Source of the DNA: Granulosicoccus sp964390335
GTDB taxonomy: Bacteria > Pseudomonadota > Gammaproteobacteria > Granulosicoccales > Granulosicoccaceae
Direction of reading: 5' to 3'
Assembly (NCBI GenBank): GCA_964390335.1
Contig: CAYMHU010000001.1
Location: 62,001 to 126,000, forward strand
DNA length: 64,000 nt
A program made the position numbers and the translations under genes. This document shows positions 9,058 to 17,635 of this stretch, in pieces. A model generated the notes under the pieces. That model had not been told where the DNA came from, searched no databases, and worked only from the letters and a program-made list of their open reading frames with translations. The first letter of the stretch is position 1. Every line of letters begins with the position of its first letter.

Positions 9058-9081
9058 TACCCGTTCTATATAGAACGGGTA
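9058..9081 (+). promoter_or_regulatory. Perfect 24-bp palindrome overlapping a likely Shine-Dalgarno
   Basis: Positions 9058-9069 and 9070-9081 are exact reverse complements (arms TACCCGTTCTAT and ATAGAACGGGTA). The right arm contains GGG at 9077-9079, about 9 nt before the ATG at 9089, so an RNA hairpin would hide the only ribosome-binding candidate. In DNA it would be a two-fold operator. It has no T-run, so it is not a typical terminator for the preceding SDR gene. Confidence 0.5.
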
Positions 9082-9088
9082 CACGACC

Positions 9089-10174
9089 ATGCACAACCAG
9101 CTCCTCACGCTAGCCTTCAGCCTGCTATTCTGGCTCGCGCCAACGGCCATTACCGCGCAGACGCTTGAGCTGCAGGCGGTCGAAGACTTTATCAATCTCG
9201 ATTCAGGTGAAGTGCCCTATTACCTTGATCTGGCCGGCACACGCAATGCGCTCGCGATCAATGCGGCCAAAGAAGAATATCGTGAGAAATTTGCACGCGC
9301 AGAGTATGAATTTTTAGGATCCGACGGTCTTTATGATCTGACCATTCATGCACTCGGCGAAATTGATGGTGATTGTGAGTACCGTTTATTAGTAAACGGC
9401 ATAGAAATAGGCGCCGCGATCAATCCTCCGGTCGATGAAGACTACAAAGTTATCGAACACACATTTAAAGGCGTCGCCCTAAACTTTGCATCAATAATTG
9501 CGGTTGAATCGAACGCGGTGTCCAACGGTATTATTCCAGAAGGTGATGGCTATGCATTTGCTCGTGGTCGTTGGCGGAGTCTGTTTATTACTCCCTCCTC
9601 TGACGACTCTGTATCTCAAGATTTTAATGTGGACTTAGGTTTAACACTCGATGTTATTGGCAGCGAGCTAACGCAAAACCAATCCACCACGTTTTTTATT
9701 AGCACGATTAACCTCTCATCCGAAAGCGCTGCAACCAATGCGGTTGTTGATATTGAACTACCCGCCAGTGTTGAGTTTGAGGCAAGTGCAGAATGCACCG
9801 CGTCTGCAACTGGCGCCCGTTGCTTTCTACCTGAACTGCCAGCATCGGAAAGTCTTAGTTTGAGTTTTGTGGGTCGCCTTATCGACAGCGGTGATGTTGC
9901 TATCACAGCTTCTGTGATGGCCGACCAGACAGACCCAGACAACAACAATAACAGCCCATCAATCGCAATAACCGTTGCAGAAGCTGTCGCCACAGATCCC
10001 GATGACTCGGTTACAGATCAAACGGACAATTCAGGCGACGGTATGGACAGTAGCACTACCGAGGACACTACAACCGAAGACACAAGCGCCGAATCAGATA
10101 CTGCAGCCGGTGCCACTTGGGTGTTACTGCTGATACTGATGATTTGCCGATGCCGACGTTACGGCGCCAAATAA
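9089..10174 (+). CDS. Exported DUF11-like surface protein with C-terminal sorting-type tail
   Basis: A 361-residue protein with a signal peptide (LLTLAFSLLFWLAPTAITA, cleavage near residue 23). The N-terminal domain (about 25-175) is beta-rich and unrecognised. It is followed by a domain resembling DUF11/CARDB repeats: VDLGLTLDVIGSELTQNQSTTF and NAVVDIELPASVEFEAS. An acidic Asp/Thr/Ser linker (about 300-340) leads to a short hydrophobic helix and the basic end CRCRRYGAK. This tail resembles GlyGly-CTERM/rhombosortase-type anchors but lacks a clear GG motif. It overlaps the convergent aminopeptidase gene by 16 nt. Surface localisation is inferred; function is unknown. Confidence 0.7.
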   Translation: MHNQLLTLAFSLLFWLAPTAITAQTLELQAVEDFINLDSGEVPYYLDLAGTRNALAINAAKEEYREKFARAEYEFLGSDGLYDLTIHALGEIDGDCEYRLLVNGIEIGAAINPPVDEDYKVIEHTFKGVALNFASIIAVESNAVSNGIIPEGDGYAFARGRWRSLFITPSSDDSVSQDFNVDLGLTLDVIGSELTQNQSTTFFISTINLSSESAATNAVVDIELPASVEFEASAECTASATGARCFLPELPASESLSLSFVGRLIDSGDVAITASVMADQTDPDNNNNSPSIAITVAEAVATDPDDSVTDQTDNSGDGMDSSTTEDTTTEDTSAESDTAAGATWVLLLILMICRCRRYGAK

Positions 10175-11220
10175 GCATCCATGCGTTTTCGACGCTCAGC
10201 ATAAGGGAGTTCAGCGATCTGCTTTGCCAGAGTGTAAAACGCCGCTAAGTCGGAACCCGATTCTGCATACATCGCGGCAAACGCTGGTACGTATCGACGA
10301 TAGGTGGCCACCGAGATGAGTCTTGCATTGTTGATTTCGCGGTTAAACCAGCCATCGTAACCGTTATAACCATTCCATTTGGTTCGTTTGATGATTTCGT
10401 ATTGAGAGCGCATGCTCGCAAACACCGCCTGCTTTTGTTCACGCATAAGCTCAATCGAAATTGATTCTTTATACAACGCAAGCAATTGCTGACGTGTTGT
10501 TTTCAATAACTCAGTGAAGTCATCAATACGGCCGAGATAACGGTTGTAACCGGCAATACGATCGGTTTCACCACGTGATTCAAGCCAGATACGAATCCCC
10601 TCCTGCTCTACAAACGTGGCGAAGGCCTCGTTAAAACTGCTGTCGTCCTGTACGTACAGCAATTGATGCGCAAGCTCATGGAAAAGTGTACTGACGTACC
10701 CGATATCACCTCTGGAGAGCATGGTGTCTACGACCGGATCCTCAAACCAACCTAACGTGGAATAAGCCGACGCCCCGCCAACGACAACATCGTAGTTTTC
10801 TGTTCTTAAACCTGCAGCATAGTCATTGGCATCTTCTTCGGCAAAGTAACCGCGGTAGCTCACGCAACCTGCAACCGGGAAACACCATGTTTTTGCGCGC
10901 AGCGAAAACTCTTCTGCGGCCACAACATTCCATGTAATGTATTGCCGACCAGTTGCGGAGTAGGTTTTATAACTATCGTTATCGGGTAGTTCGAGCTGAT
11001 CTACCGCAAACTGCCGAGCGTCAACCAATGTTTGCAGTTTGTTCTTAAGCTCAGCGTCAGTATCGGGATTTTCAAGCAGCTCGCTAATAGGCTCACGGCC
11101 CCGCATTAACTCTAGGTGCCCGCCCACTGCCTGTGAATAGTAGCCTACTGTGCTACAACCACCTGTACTAAACAGCGTTGTAAAACAGACACACGCGTAA
11201 AAAATCCGATGAAGTCGCAT
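10159..11220 (-). CDS. Predicted aminopeptidase lipoprotein (PF10023/COG4324 type)
   Basis: A 353-residue protein of the predicted aminopeptidase family. A lipoprotein-like signal ends at Cys22 (LFSTGGC), though the Gly at -2 makes the lipobox imperfect. The zinc motif HELAHQ is at residues 181-186, with the downstream Glu in NEAFATFVEQEG (about 198) as probable third ligand, a gluzincin pattern. Family features GREPISELL, RQYITWNVVAAEEFSL and CVSYRGYF are also visible. It probably acts on peptides in the periplasm, tethered to a membrane; the substrate is unknown. It is divergent from cca with overlapping leaders. Confidence 0.8.
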   Translation of the reverse strand: MRLHRIFYACVCFTTLFSTGGCSTVGYYSQAVGGHLELMRGREPISELLENPDTDAELKNKLQTLVDARQFAVDQLELPDNDSYKTYSATGRQYITWNVVAAEEFSLRAKTWCFPVAGCVSYRGYFAEEDANDYAAGLRTENYDVVVGGASAYSTLGWFEDPVVDTMLSRGDIGYVSTLFHELAHQLLYVQDDSSFNEAFATFVEQEGIRIWLESRGETDRIAGYNRYLGRIDDFTELLKTTRQQLLALYKESISIELMREQKQAVFASMRSQYEIIKRTKWNGYNGYDGWFNREINNARLISVATYRRYVPAFAAMYAESGSDLAAFYTLAKQIAELPYAERRKRMDAYLAP

Positions 11221-11244
11221 GCGGGTCAGTGTAACATCACGGCT

Positions 11245-12414
11245 ATGGAAATTTACCTTGTGGGTGGTGCGGTTCGGGACAAACTCCTGAACCTGCCGGT
11301 GATTGATAACGATTGGGTTGTGGTGGGCTCAACCCCTGATGAATTGCTCAGTGCTGGCTATCGTTCTGTGGGCAAAGACTTCCCGGTCTTTCTACACCCG
11401 GAAACCCACGAAGAATACGCGCTGGCCCGCACTGAACGTAAAACCGGCCCCGGCTATCATGGCTTCACCTTCAACACGGACAAGAACGTCACCCTTGAAG
11501 ACGATCTGCTACGTCGCGACCTTACCATTAACGCCATCGCCCAAAAACCAGATGGCACATTCGTTGATCCCTTCAACGGTATTGAAGATATTGAGAATAG
11601 AACGCTGCGGCATGTGTCCGATGCATTCAAGGAAGACCCTGTTCGCGTTTTACGAGTCGCAAAATTTAAAGCACGATTTGCCCATCGCGGGTTTGCGATA
11701 GCTAAAGAAACGAATGCGCTTATGCAATCTATGGTCGACAATGGCGAAGTCGATAATCTTGTTGCGGAACGTGTTTGGGCCGAAATGGACTCTGCACTAT
11801 CAACCACAACACCAGTCGCTTTTTATCAAACCCTTGTTGAATGTGGAGCACTCAATTCTGTTATGCCCGAGTTGAGTCAATTGTTATTAGATGAGGGGTA
11901 CACACTGACCGCCGATGGCCAGCGAGCGCTTAACATTCTGAACGTAGCGTCGGAGCGATCCGATGATGCCAGCGTGCGCTTTGCTGCACTATGCACAGAG
12001 TTTGGCGCCAAAGAAAAAAGCGATGAGCTTGAAGCGATGTGTCATCGTTTACGCGTGCCCGGCAATTACAAGGACCTGGCGATGTTGGGTTCACAACATG
12101 CCAGAACCGTGCACAATCTGACGGATTTAAATGCCGACGAACTGTATCGGCTGATCAAAGTGCTCGATGTATCGCGCAAGCCCGAACGATTTAACGACTT
12201 CTTAACGGTTTGCGAATGCGACGCACACATACGCCGTGCCGGCAATAAGCAGTTCACTCAAACAAGTACGTTACGCAGCCTTGCCAGCGTATTTCTTGAT
12301 GTTGATGCAGGAGCCATTGCACAGCGATGCACGAACAAGGCAGATATTGCAACGGCCGTTGCACAAGCGCAAACAGACGCGATTAACCAGTATTTAATAA
12401 ATCTAAACCGCTAA
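11245..12414 (+). CDS. cca: CCA-adding tRNA nucleotidyltransferase with degenerate HD domain
   Basis: A 389-residue class II CCA enzyme. The nucleotidyltransferase head has GGAVRDKLLNLPVIDNDWVVVG, with the metal-binding D21-x-D23, RRDLTINAIA, and the tRNA/nucleotide motif EDPVRVLRVAKF. It adds or repairs the 3' CCA of tRNAs. The E. coli-type enzyme carries an HD phosphohydrolase domain with motif LCHDLGK; the aligned position here reads LCTEFGA (residues 249-255). The His-Asp pair is therefore lost while flanking segments such as CHRLRVP are kept. The ATG at 11245 is chosen because the motif begins five residues later; the upstream ATG at 11209 overlaps the divergent gene. Confidence 0.9.
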   Translation: MEIYLVGGAVRDKLLNLPVIDNDWVVVGSTPDELLSAGYRSVGKDFPVFLHPETHEEYALARTERKTGPGYHGFTFNTDKNVTLEDDLLRRDLTINAIAQKPDGTFVDPFNGIEDIENRTLRHVSDAFKEDPVRVLRVAKFKARFAHRGFAIAKETNALMQSMVDNGEVDNLVAERVWAEMDSALSTTTPVAFYQTLVECGALNSVMPELSQLLLDEGYTLTADGQRALNILNVASERSDDASVRFAALCTEFGAKEKSDELEAMCHRLRVPGNYKDLAMLGSQHARTVHNLTDLNADELYRLIKVLDVSRKPERFNDFLTVCECDAHIRRAGNKQFTQTSTLRSLASVFLDVDAGAIAQRCTNKADIATAVAQAQTDAINQYLINLNR

Positions 12415-12872
12415 CCCAACGTTGCCTTATCTGGTCGAACAAAAGCTTGCCGGAAGGTAAAAGCATGGCGTGTTGGGCCATGTTCCTGCAAATAGGCAAG
12501 CTGATCTTTGGCTTCCACAGCCGTCGGCGCGAGCCCGGCCGGAACCCACCAAAGCACCATATGTGATCGAATCATACGGTTGAACCATTCTTTCTTACGC
12601 CGCATGATCTCTACATGCGCGCTCTTGTAAACAAAGTCGTGCAGGGATTCAACGGAGTCCCAGACTGATAAATTAACAATGTACTCGGGGTCAAATCCGA
12701 AATTGGGAAGATCAGTAGGTGGGTCGCCTTTTAAACGCCACACAAAGCCGTTTGCATTTTCGGCCAGCGCATTAATACGATCTAAATTGGCGACAAAATC
12801 GGCAAGCTGTGGCGAATCGATTGGGGCTTGCAGCTGAGCTATGTTTAATTGCGCTAATTGCCAATCAGCCAT
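12411..12872 (-). CDS. DUF3291 family protein
   Basis: A 153-residue protein matching the DUF3291 pattern: WQLAQLNIAQLQAPIDSP at the start, NGFVWRLKGDP, the NLSVWDSVESLHDFVYKSAHVEIMRRKKEWF core, and MVLWWVPAG. The core resembles dimeric alpha-beta-barrel (ABM-like) monooxygenase folds, but no biochemical function is known to me. The start at 12872 has a GAGG about 7 nt upstream and begins directly with the domain; the longer reading to 12908 adds an unlikely tail. It overlaps the end of cca by 4 nt, convergently. Confidence 0.8.
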   Translation of the reverse strand: MADWQLAQLNIAQLQAPIDSPQLADFVANLDRINALAENANGFVWRLKGDPPTDLPNFGFDPEYIVNLSVWDSVESLHDFVYKSAHVEIMRRKKEWFNRMIRSHMVLWWVPAGLAPTAVEAKDQLAYLQEHGPTRHAFTFRQAFVRPDKATLG

Positions 12873-12949
12873 GAGAAGGCCTCGCGTTGCTACAGAACTT
12901 GCAAACATTGTAGCGCTTGCTCATCAGTTGGTGTAGCACAACCGTAGAT

Positions 12950-13573
12950 TCAGCCAAGCTGCTGATAAAAACTCCAGAACAGACTTAAGGAGATGGCCCA
13001 CATAACCAACGCAATCACAATATCCAGCCGTTGCCAATGATGCGGTTGGCTAAAAACGGGGGCTAACAAGCGACCGGCAAACGCCAAGGTTAGAAACCAA
13101 ACGATGGAAGCGGCTATCGCTCCGGCGGCAAAGGAGGCTGAGTTCGGATAGGGTAATTGTCCGCCAATGCTACCGACCAACAAAACCGTATCGAGATAAA
13201 CATGCGGATTGAGCAAACTGAGGGCAAGCGTGGTTACAATCACTGTGGTTCGCTTGAGCACTTTTATATCGGTATTTGCCACTAGCGCTTGTGGATGGCG
13301 CGCCCTGTTAAATGCTATGCAACCATATGCAAACAGAAAAACGGCACCTGCAATTGTGATCGCCATCAGCAGCGTGGGACGTGACTCAACAAACTGTCCG
13401 ACACCCCATACACCTAAGGTAATAAGCGAAGCGTCAACCAGAATACACACGAACGCGATAGTAAAAGCATGTTGACGACGCAATGCATGGCTTAATAGAA
13501 ACGCATTTTGTGCACCGATGGCGATGATTAAGCTACCACCAATACCAAAGCCTTTTACAAATGCCCAGAACAC
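12950..13573 (-). CDS. LysE/ArgO-type amino-acid exporter
   Basis: A 207-residue inner-membrane protein with six hydrophobic segments and LysE-family signatures: the N-terminal GIGGSLIIAIGAQNAFLLSHALRR and the helix with LLNPHVYLDTVLLVGSIGG, where the NPH-Y-LD motif is typical of the ArgO/LysE branch. It should export basic amino acids using the proton gradient. No adjacent LysR-type regulator (ArgP/LysG) is present. A small CCGAG-N7-CTCGG hairpin at 13594-13610 lies in its leader and may be regulatory, but this is unproven. Confidence 0.85.
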   Translation of the reverse strand: MFWAFVKGFGIGGSLIIAIGAQNAFLLSHALRRQHAFTIAFVCILVDASLITLGVWGVGQFVESRPTLLMAITIAGAVFLFAYGCIAFNRARHPQALVANTDIKVLKRTTVIVTTLALSLLNPHVYLDTVLLVGSIGGQLPYPNSASFAAGAIAASIVWFLTLAFAGRLLAPVFSQPHHWQRLDIVIALVMWAISLSLFWSFYQQLG

Positions 13574-13633
13574 GATGAAATCCGTAATGATAACCGAGTT
13601 AGAATCTCGGCAAGCGTACCACTTAAAAGGGGA

Positions 13634-14071
13634 TTATGTTCGAGATTCCATGTACCCGATAAACAGAGATTCGAATCGCGGCAGGATTGTCCCAACCCAG
13701 GTATATGCTAACGCCCAAGCCAGCAGCACCCCGCAGGTATTCGCTATCATGTCGCTTACATCAAACTGCCGAGTGGGTGTGGCGGCCTGCAAAAATTCCA
13801 TGGCTACACCCAAGCCAGTTAATAAAACGGCAAACAGAATCCGGGTTAAGTCGTGACGATAAATTTGCGCGAACCAGCCCATTAACCCGGCGTACACCAC
13901 GCAGTGCAGCAATTTATCCGACCAAGAAAACGGCGGTAGTATGCTTGGCATACTCACAACCGATGCCACTACCACTCCGACAATCAGCAGCAAACCGACC
14001 GAAAGCCACAAACGCTTAAACCGCAGGTGATCAGTAGCAAAAAGATTGTTTGGTGCAAAGTTGAAGGTCAT
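13634..14071 (-). CDS. VanZ-like family membrane protein
   Basis: A 145-residue protein with four predicted helices and the VanZ-like core: SWSDKLLHCVVYAGLMGWFAQIY, then GLGVAMEFLQAATPTRQFDVSDMIANTCGVLLAW. The conserved D-K-xxH, E-xxQ and D-xxD-xxAN pattern is clear. VanZ proteins can confer low-level teicoplanin resistance in Gram-positives, but most stand-alone VanZ-like proteins in Proteobacteria have no known role. A small hairpin (CGGATT-CCT-AATCCG, 14085-14099) lies in its leader. Confidence 0.8.
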   Translation of the reverse strand: MTFNFAPNNLFATDHLRFKRLWLSVGLLLIVGVVVASVVSMPSILPPFSWSDKLLHCVVYAGLMGWFAQIYRHDLTRILFAVLLTGLGVAMEFLQAATPTRQFDVSDMIANTCGVLLAWALAYTWVGTILPRFESLFIGYMESRT

Positions 14072-14135
14072 ACTTAAATTAAACCGGATTCCTAATCCGT
14101 TATCGCTTAAATCAAAATTAGTTTAAGCCAGTGCT

Positions 14136-14471
14136 TCAGAGTTTGACCGTTATAAATACCGACGCAGTTAACAGTATTGACAGAACAATGTGTCCCCAGC
14201 TGGATATGGACAACAGGTGGTATTTGGCGGCCCCTTTCCACCGAGCATACAACAGCACCAGCACGCTGTACGCGATAATGCCGGAACCTACCCAAATCGC
14301 AACGCCCGGAGCTTCCAGCGACCAATTAAATTTATCCCGACCATCAATTATCCAGCCGGCCAGCGCATAGACCAGATAGAAGCAGCTCATCACCATGGGT
14401 ATGATGAGCAAGCAAAACTGGATAACGGGTGATATGTGTTTAACGGAATTTTGTTTCATACCTGTTGTCAT
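14136..14471 (-). CDS. Hypothetical small membrane protein
   Basis: A 111-residue protein with three likely membrane helices (about 15-42, 55-77, 87-109) and a short polar N-terminus. The loops WIIDGRDKFNWSLEAPG and LYARWKGAAKYHLLS are not familiar to me. Coding potential is supported by a single long frame between same-strand genes and reasonable hydropathy. The start is uncertain (ATG 14471 or 14459), since neither has a good Shine-Dalgarno. Confidence 0.55.
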   Translation of the reverse strand: MTTGMKQNSVKHISPVIQFCLLIIPMVMSCFYLVYALAGWIIDGRDKFNWSLEAPGVAIWVGSGIIAYSVLVLLYARWKGAAKYHLLSISSWGHIVLSILLTASVFITVKL

Positions 14472-14522
14472 ACAACTACTATCACGTTATTTTAACAGCT
14501 CCCAAGCCATTGGAAACCAACC

Positions 14523-14912
14523 ATGTTGAAGCCAATACAGGCATTAATTACATTTAGCTGCCGCGGAGTCGCGCTGCTCCTTATATGCCATCTTGGTTAC
14601 GTAACTGCAGGCGAAGCGGATGTTATCGATGTGAAAATCAGTGCATCAGGCAATGGCCTTTTCCGCATTAGTGCTACCTTGGAGCACGCAGATACCGGTT
14701 GGGATCACTATGCGAACCGTTGGGATGTGTTGGACGAAAACGGTAACGTACTAGGTAGTCGTGAACTATTGCATCCACATGTAGATGAACAACCGTTTAC
14801 ACGCTCGCTTCAGCTGAAAATTCCAGCATCAGTAAAAACGGTGACTATTCAAGCTAACGATTCGGTGCATAAACTGGGCGGCAAAACATTCTCAATTGCA
14901 GTACCGCATTAA
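14523..14912 (+). CDS. Hypothetical small exported protein
   Basis: A 129-residue protein with a plausible signal peptide (GVALLLICHLGYVTAGEA, cleavage near residue 30-32) and a beta-rich mature domain of about 97 residues (DVIDVKISASGNGLFRISATLEHADTGWDHYANRW and SLQLKIPASVKTVTIQANDS). The strand pattern suggests an Ig-like sandwich. I do not recognise a family. A GGAA lies about 9 nt before the ATG. It ends convergently 25 nt from uppP. Confidence 0.6.
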   Translation: MLKPIQALITFSCRGVALLLICHLGYVTAGEADVIDVKISASGNGLFRISATLEHADTGWDHYANRWDVLDENGNVLGSRELLHPHVDEQPFTRSLQLKIPASVKTVTIQANDSVHKLGGKTFSIAVPH

Positions 14913-14937
14913 TTGCACAGGCAACTCAGTGCGCCAA

Positions 14938-15735
14938 CTATAAAAACAACCACAGTAGTAACGCGCCTAACAACAAGCGGTAAATCACAAATGGCAGCAT
15001 GCCCATTTTGTTTATCCAAGACAAAAAGAAATGGATACATGCAAATGCGCTAATAGCAGCAACCACGGTTCCCAAGCTTAAGGCCATCCAATCGACTGCC
15101 TCAGTACTGCTAACGAGATCTTTCGTTACACCCAGCCCCGACAACACGATGATGGGTATAGACAATAAAAACGAATAGCGAGCGGCGGCTTCACGCGTTA
15201 GTCCTAACAAGAGCCCAGCGGTTATAGTAATACCAGAGCGTGATGTGCCGGGTATCAATGCCATAGCTTGCGCTGAACCAATAACCAGAAAATCCTGCCA
15301 CGTTAAAGACAACTCTGATCGCGTGCGTTTGCTGCGTTTATCGGCGTACCATAACAACAGACCAAAAATGATTGTGGTGGCAGCAATGACCAACGGTGAT
15401 CGTAGATAGGTTTCTATATGATCTTTAAACAACAAACCCACAATACCGGCTGGTATGGTTCCAAGAGCAACACCCCAGGCCAATCTGGCTTCAGGTGTCA
15501 TACCTTTCCCGGTTATAGAATTTAGCCAGGCCAAAAACAACGTTACTATATCTTTTCGGAAAAACGTGACAACCGCAATCAGGGTACCCAAATGCACGGC
15601 AACATCAAACGCTAAACCTTGATCAGGCCAACCCAGAATACGCGGCACAAGAATCAGATGTGCGGAGCTGGATACAGGCAAAAACTCGGTAAGACCTTGC
15701 ACCAGTGCAAGCCAAATGATGTGAGCTGTTTCCAT
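14938..15735 (-). CDS. uppP: Undecaprenyl-diphosphatase UppP (BacA)
   Basis: A 265-residue polytopic protein with both UppP signatures: LVQGLTEFLPVSSSAHLILVP at the N-terminus, with the catalytic Glu/Ser/His region, and ALIPGTSRSGITITAGLLLGLTR in the middle. It dephosphorylates undecaprenyl diphosphate so the lipid carrier can return to peptidoglycan and O-antigen synthesis, and overexpression gives bacitracin resistance. The ATG at 15735 is chosen because the first helix begins there and because a longer reading would run into the upstream methyltransferase gene, which ends at 15761. Confidence 0.95.
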   Translation of the reverse strand: METAHIIWLALVQGLTEFLPVSSSAHLILVPRILGWPDQGLAFDVAVHLGTLIAVVTFFRKDIVTLFLAWLNSITGKGMTPEARLAWGVALGTIPAGIVGLLFKDHIETYLRSPLVIAATTIIFGLLLWYADKRSKRTRSELSLTWQDFLVIGSAQAMALIPGTSRSGITITAGLLLGLTREAAARYSFLLSIPIIVLSGLGVTKDLVSSTEAVDWMALSLGTVVAAISAFACIHFFLSWINKMGMLPFVIYRLLLGALLLWLFL

Positions 15736-15760
15736 AGGTTGTCCGTGTTGCTTTAAGTGG

Positions 15761-16948
15761 CTACAGTCTGTGCGACAGGTCTTGTGTCGCAAATCCCTGT
15801 AGCGATGTATTCAGGTTCTTACCCAATGCCATAAATTGGAATCGTTCGCCCATTTCGCCTGGCAATGTCAGCGTTTTAATTTGCCGGGCCAGAGATATTC
15901 GCTCCTGCTCATTCGCACAAGCGTCAAATAAGGGCTCGCTGATCGACAATAACCCTGTGTCTAACAAAAAGCTTGCCTGCGACGTGTAGCCAAGCAAATC
16001 CAGCCCTGACTCGGCACCTGCTTCAACCACGCGGGTGAAGTCCACATGCGCCGTTATATCCTGTAACCCGGGACAAAAGAAAGGATTGTCGTGGGTTCGA
16101 TGTTGGTAGAAACAGCTGAGCGTGCCGTTTAGCCGCTCCGGCAGGTAATATTCGCGACGCGGGTACCCGTAGTCCGATAACAACAGCGCTCCGTGCTTCA
16201 GGCTGTGGGCCAGCGCGCTAACCCATGGGTTGAGCAGCTTGCACACCTCAGAACGATAGCCCGCGGCAAACGGCACTCCTACGTCATTCTCAATACCGTC
16301 AATTAATTCGGCTAACTCGGATGGAGCCGGCCGCTGTACATATTCGTAACCAGAGGCGCCTTGCTGTACACACACTTGTATGGCCTGCCCTTCGTGTACG
16401 GTAAACAGCTCCACTGGCAAGGCATCCATGACTTCATTTGCAATGCAAACACCGATAAAGTCGTTGGGCAGCTCGCTTATCCATTGCACTCGAGCAAATT
16501 GCTCTGGGCTGAGTGTGGAGCTTAGCGATTCCTGCTGCCGTTGTTGTAACTCGGCGCTGGGCTCAAGAATGTAATACAAGACCGCTTGTTGATCGCTCAG
16601 TCCTTCTATTACCGCCGCTGCGAGTTTGCCACTGCCCGCACCCAGCTCCAGAATATGCCCGCCGGTGAGTTGCAGCACTTGTCGGCATTGACTGGCCAGG
16701 CATAATCCAAACAGAGGTGAGATTTCTGGTGCGGTAATGAAATCCCCACTTGAGCCAAACTTTTGCGAGCCAGCCATGTAATAGCCCAACCCGGGTTCGT
16801 ATAACGCAGTTTGCATATAGTCTGCAAACGACACGGGACCGGATTGCAATTTTGTGTTCAGGATTTCACACAGCAACTGACTGTGTTTAAGCGCCAAAGC
16901 ATCTGGCTCCGGCAGCGACGCCATAGATTGACCGGATTCTGGCTTCAT
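15761..16948 (-). CDS. SAM-dependent methyltransferase, MidA/NDUFAF7 family
   Basis: A 395-residue protein of the COG1565 family. Landmarks are GPVSFADYMQTALYEPGLGYYMAGSQKFGSSGDFITAPEISPLFG and HILELGAGSGKLAAAVIE (SAM motif I). Downstream are CIANEVMDALPVELF and LLLSDYGYPRREYY. The mitochondrial NDUFAF7 homologue symmetrically dimethylates an arginine of a complex I subunit; bacterial roles are unclear. It sits 25 nt upstream of uppP and 38 nt downstream of folB on the same strand, so an operon folB-midA-uppP is likely. Confidence 0.87.
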   Translation of the reverse strand: MKPESGQSMASLPEPDALALKHSQLLCEILNTKLQSGPVSFADYMQTALYEPGLGYYMAGSQKFGSSGDFITAPEISPLFGLCLASQCRQVLQLTGGHILELGAGSGKLAAAVIEGLSDQQAVLYYILEPSAELQQRQQESLSSTLSPEQFARVQWISELPNDFIGVCIANEVMDALPVELFTVHEGQAIQVCVQQGASGYEYVQRPAPSELAELIDGIENDVGVPFAAGYRSEVCKLLNPWVSALAHSLKHGALLLSDYGYPRREYYLPERLNGTLSCFYQHRTHDNPFFCPGLQDITAHVDFTRVVEAGAESGLDLLGYTSQASFLLDTGLLSISEPLFDACANEQERISLARQIKTLTLPGEMGERFQFMALGKNLNTSLQGFATQDLSHRL

Positions 16949-16986
16949 GGATGCCTTACTCTCCTCGCCCTCGCACTTGCTAAGCG

Positions 16987-17346
16987 CTACGCAGGACGTG
17001 TACCCCGCTCAATTATCACACCGACATCAGTGTTGCCATCCAGAGCATTCGGTTTATGCAACGTCAGTTGTAACCATTGCACACCGTAGTTGGTCATGAT
17101 GAGCTTGGCGACTTCTTCGGCCATCGTTTCTATAAGCAAAAATGAACTGCCGCCCACGTAGTCCTTTAATTCATCAGTTAGGGTTTTATAGTTCAGTGCG
17201 TCATTAATATCTTCAGATCCGGCCGCTTTCGACACATCAGTAGACAATTCAATATCAAAAATAACCTGTTGAGCCGCCGTGCGCTCATGCTCATAGATGC
17301 CAATAATGGTGTCGATTTCAAGATGCTTGATAAATACTTTATCCAT
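16987..17346 (-). CDS. folB: Dihydroneopterin aldolase/epimerase FolB
   Basis: A 119-residue FolB. It has the family start VFIKHLEIDTIIGIYEHER, with the pterin-binding Glu region, followed by IFDIELSTDVSKAA, ALNYKTLTDELKDYV, ESMAEEVA-like ETMAEEVAKLI, and the catalytic-lysine segment LTLHKPNALDGNTDVGVIIER. It cleaves 7,8-dihydroneopterin to 6-hydroxymethyl-dihydropterin in folate synthesis. In many Gammaproteobacteria folB neighbours plsY; here plsY is 36 kb away beside a BamA-like gene. Confidence 0.93.
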   Translation of the reverse strand: MDKVFIKHLEIDTIIGIYEHERTAAQQVIFDIELSTDVSKAAGSEDINDALNYKTLTDELKDYVGGSSFLLIETMAEEVAKLIMTNYGVQWLQLTLHKPNALDGNTDVGVIIERGTRPA

Positions 17347-17403
17347 ACCTGGTCACTTATAAATAGAAGCTGTTTTAACTAAATGCTGTTTGTGGCGGGC
17401 ATA

Positions 17404-17430
17404 AAAAAGCCCGATGACATCGGGCTTTTT
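17404..17430 (-). terminator. Rho-independent terminator of rpmBG
   Basis: AAAAAGCCCGA-TGACA-TCGGGCTTTTT forms an 11-bp stem with a 5-nt loop. The A-tract on the plus strand is the U-run for minus-strand transcripts. It lies 27 nt after rpmG. The symmetric A/T tracts make it potentially bidirectional. Confidence 0.88.
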
Positions 17431-17457
17431 CAAGAACTTTTTTGCAAAGAAGCTCGA

Positions 17458-17613
17458 TTATTTAATCTTGGCTTCCTTGTACATCACGTGCTTGCGGATA
17501 GTTGGATCAAATTTTTTGATCTCGAACTTGCCTGTCATGGTGCGTTTGTTTTTGGTGGTCGTGTAAAAATGACCGGTACCCGCACTCGACACTAATTTGA
17601 TTTTGTCTCTCAT
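17458..17613 (-). CDS. rpmG: 50S ribosomal protein L33
   Basis: A 51-residue L33: MRDKIKLVSSAGTGHFYTTT then KRTMTGKFEIKKFDP and a C-terminal VMYKEAKIK. This is the cysteine-free, zinc-independent form found in Gammaproteobacteria. The ATG at 17613 has a GGGAG about 8 nt upstream and yields exactly the family length, so the longer frame to 17661 is rejected. It lies 22 nt after rpmB and is closed by a clear terminator, giving the classical rpmB-rpmG operon. Confidence 0.95.
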   Translation of the reverse strand: MRDKIKLVSSAGTGHFYTTTKNKRTMTGKFEIKKFDPTIRKHVMYKEAKIK

Positions 17614-17635
17614 TGTTGGCTCCCGATTAGCGTGG

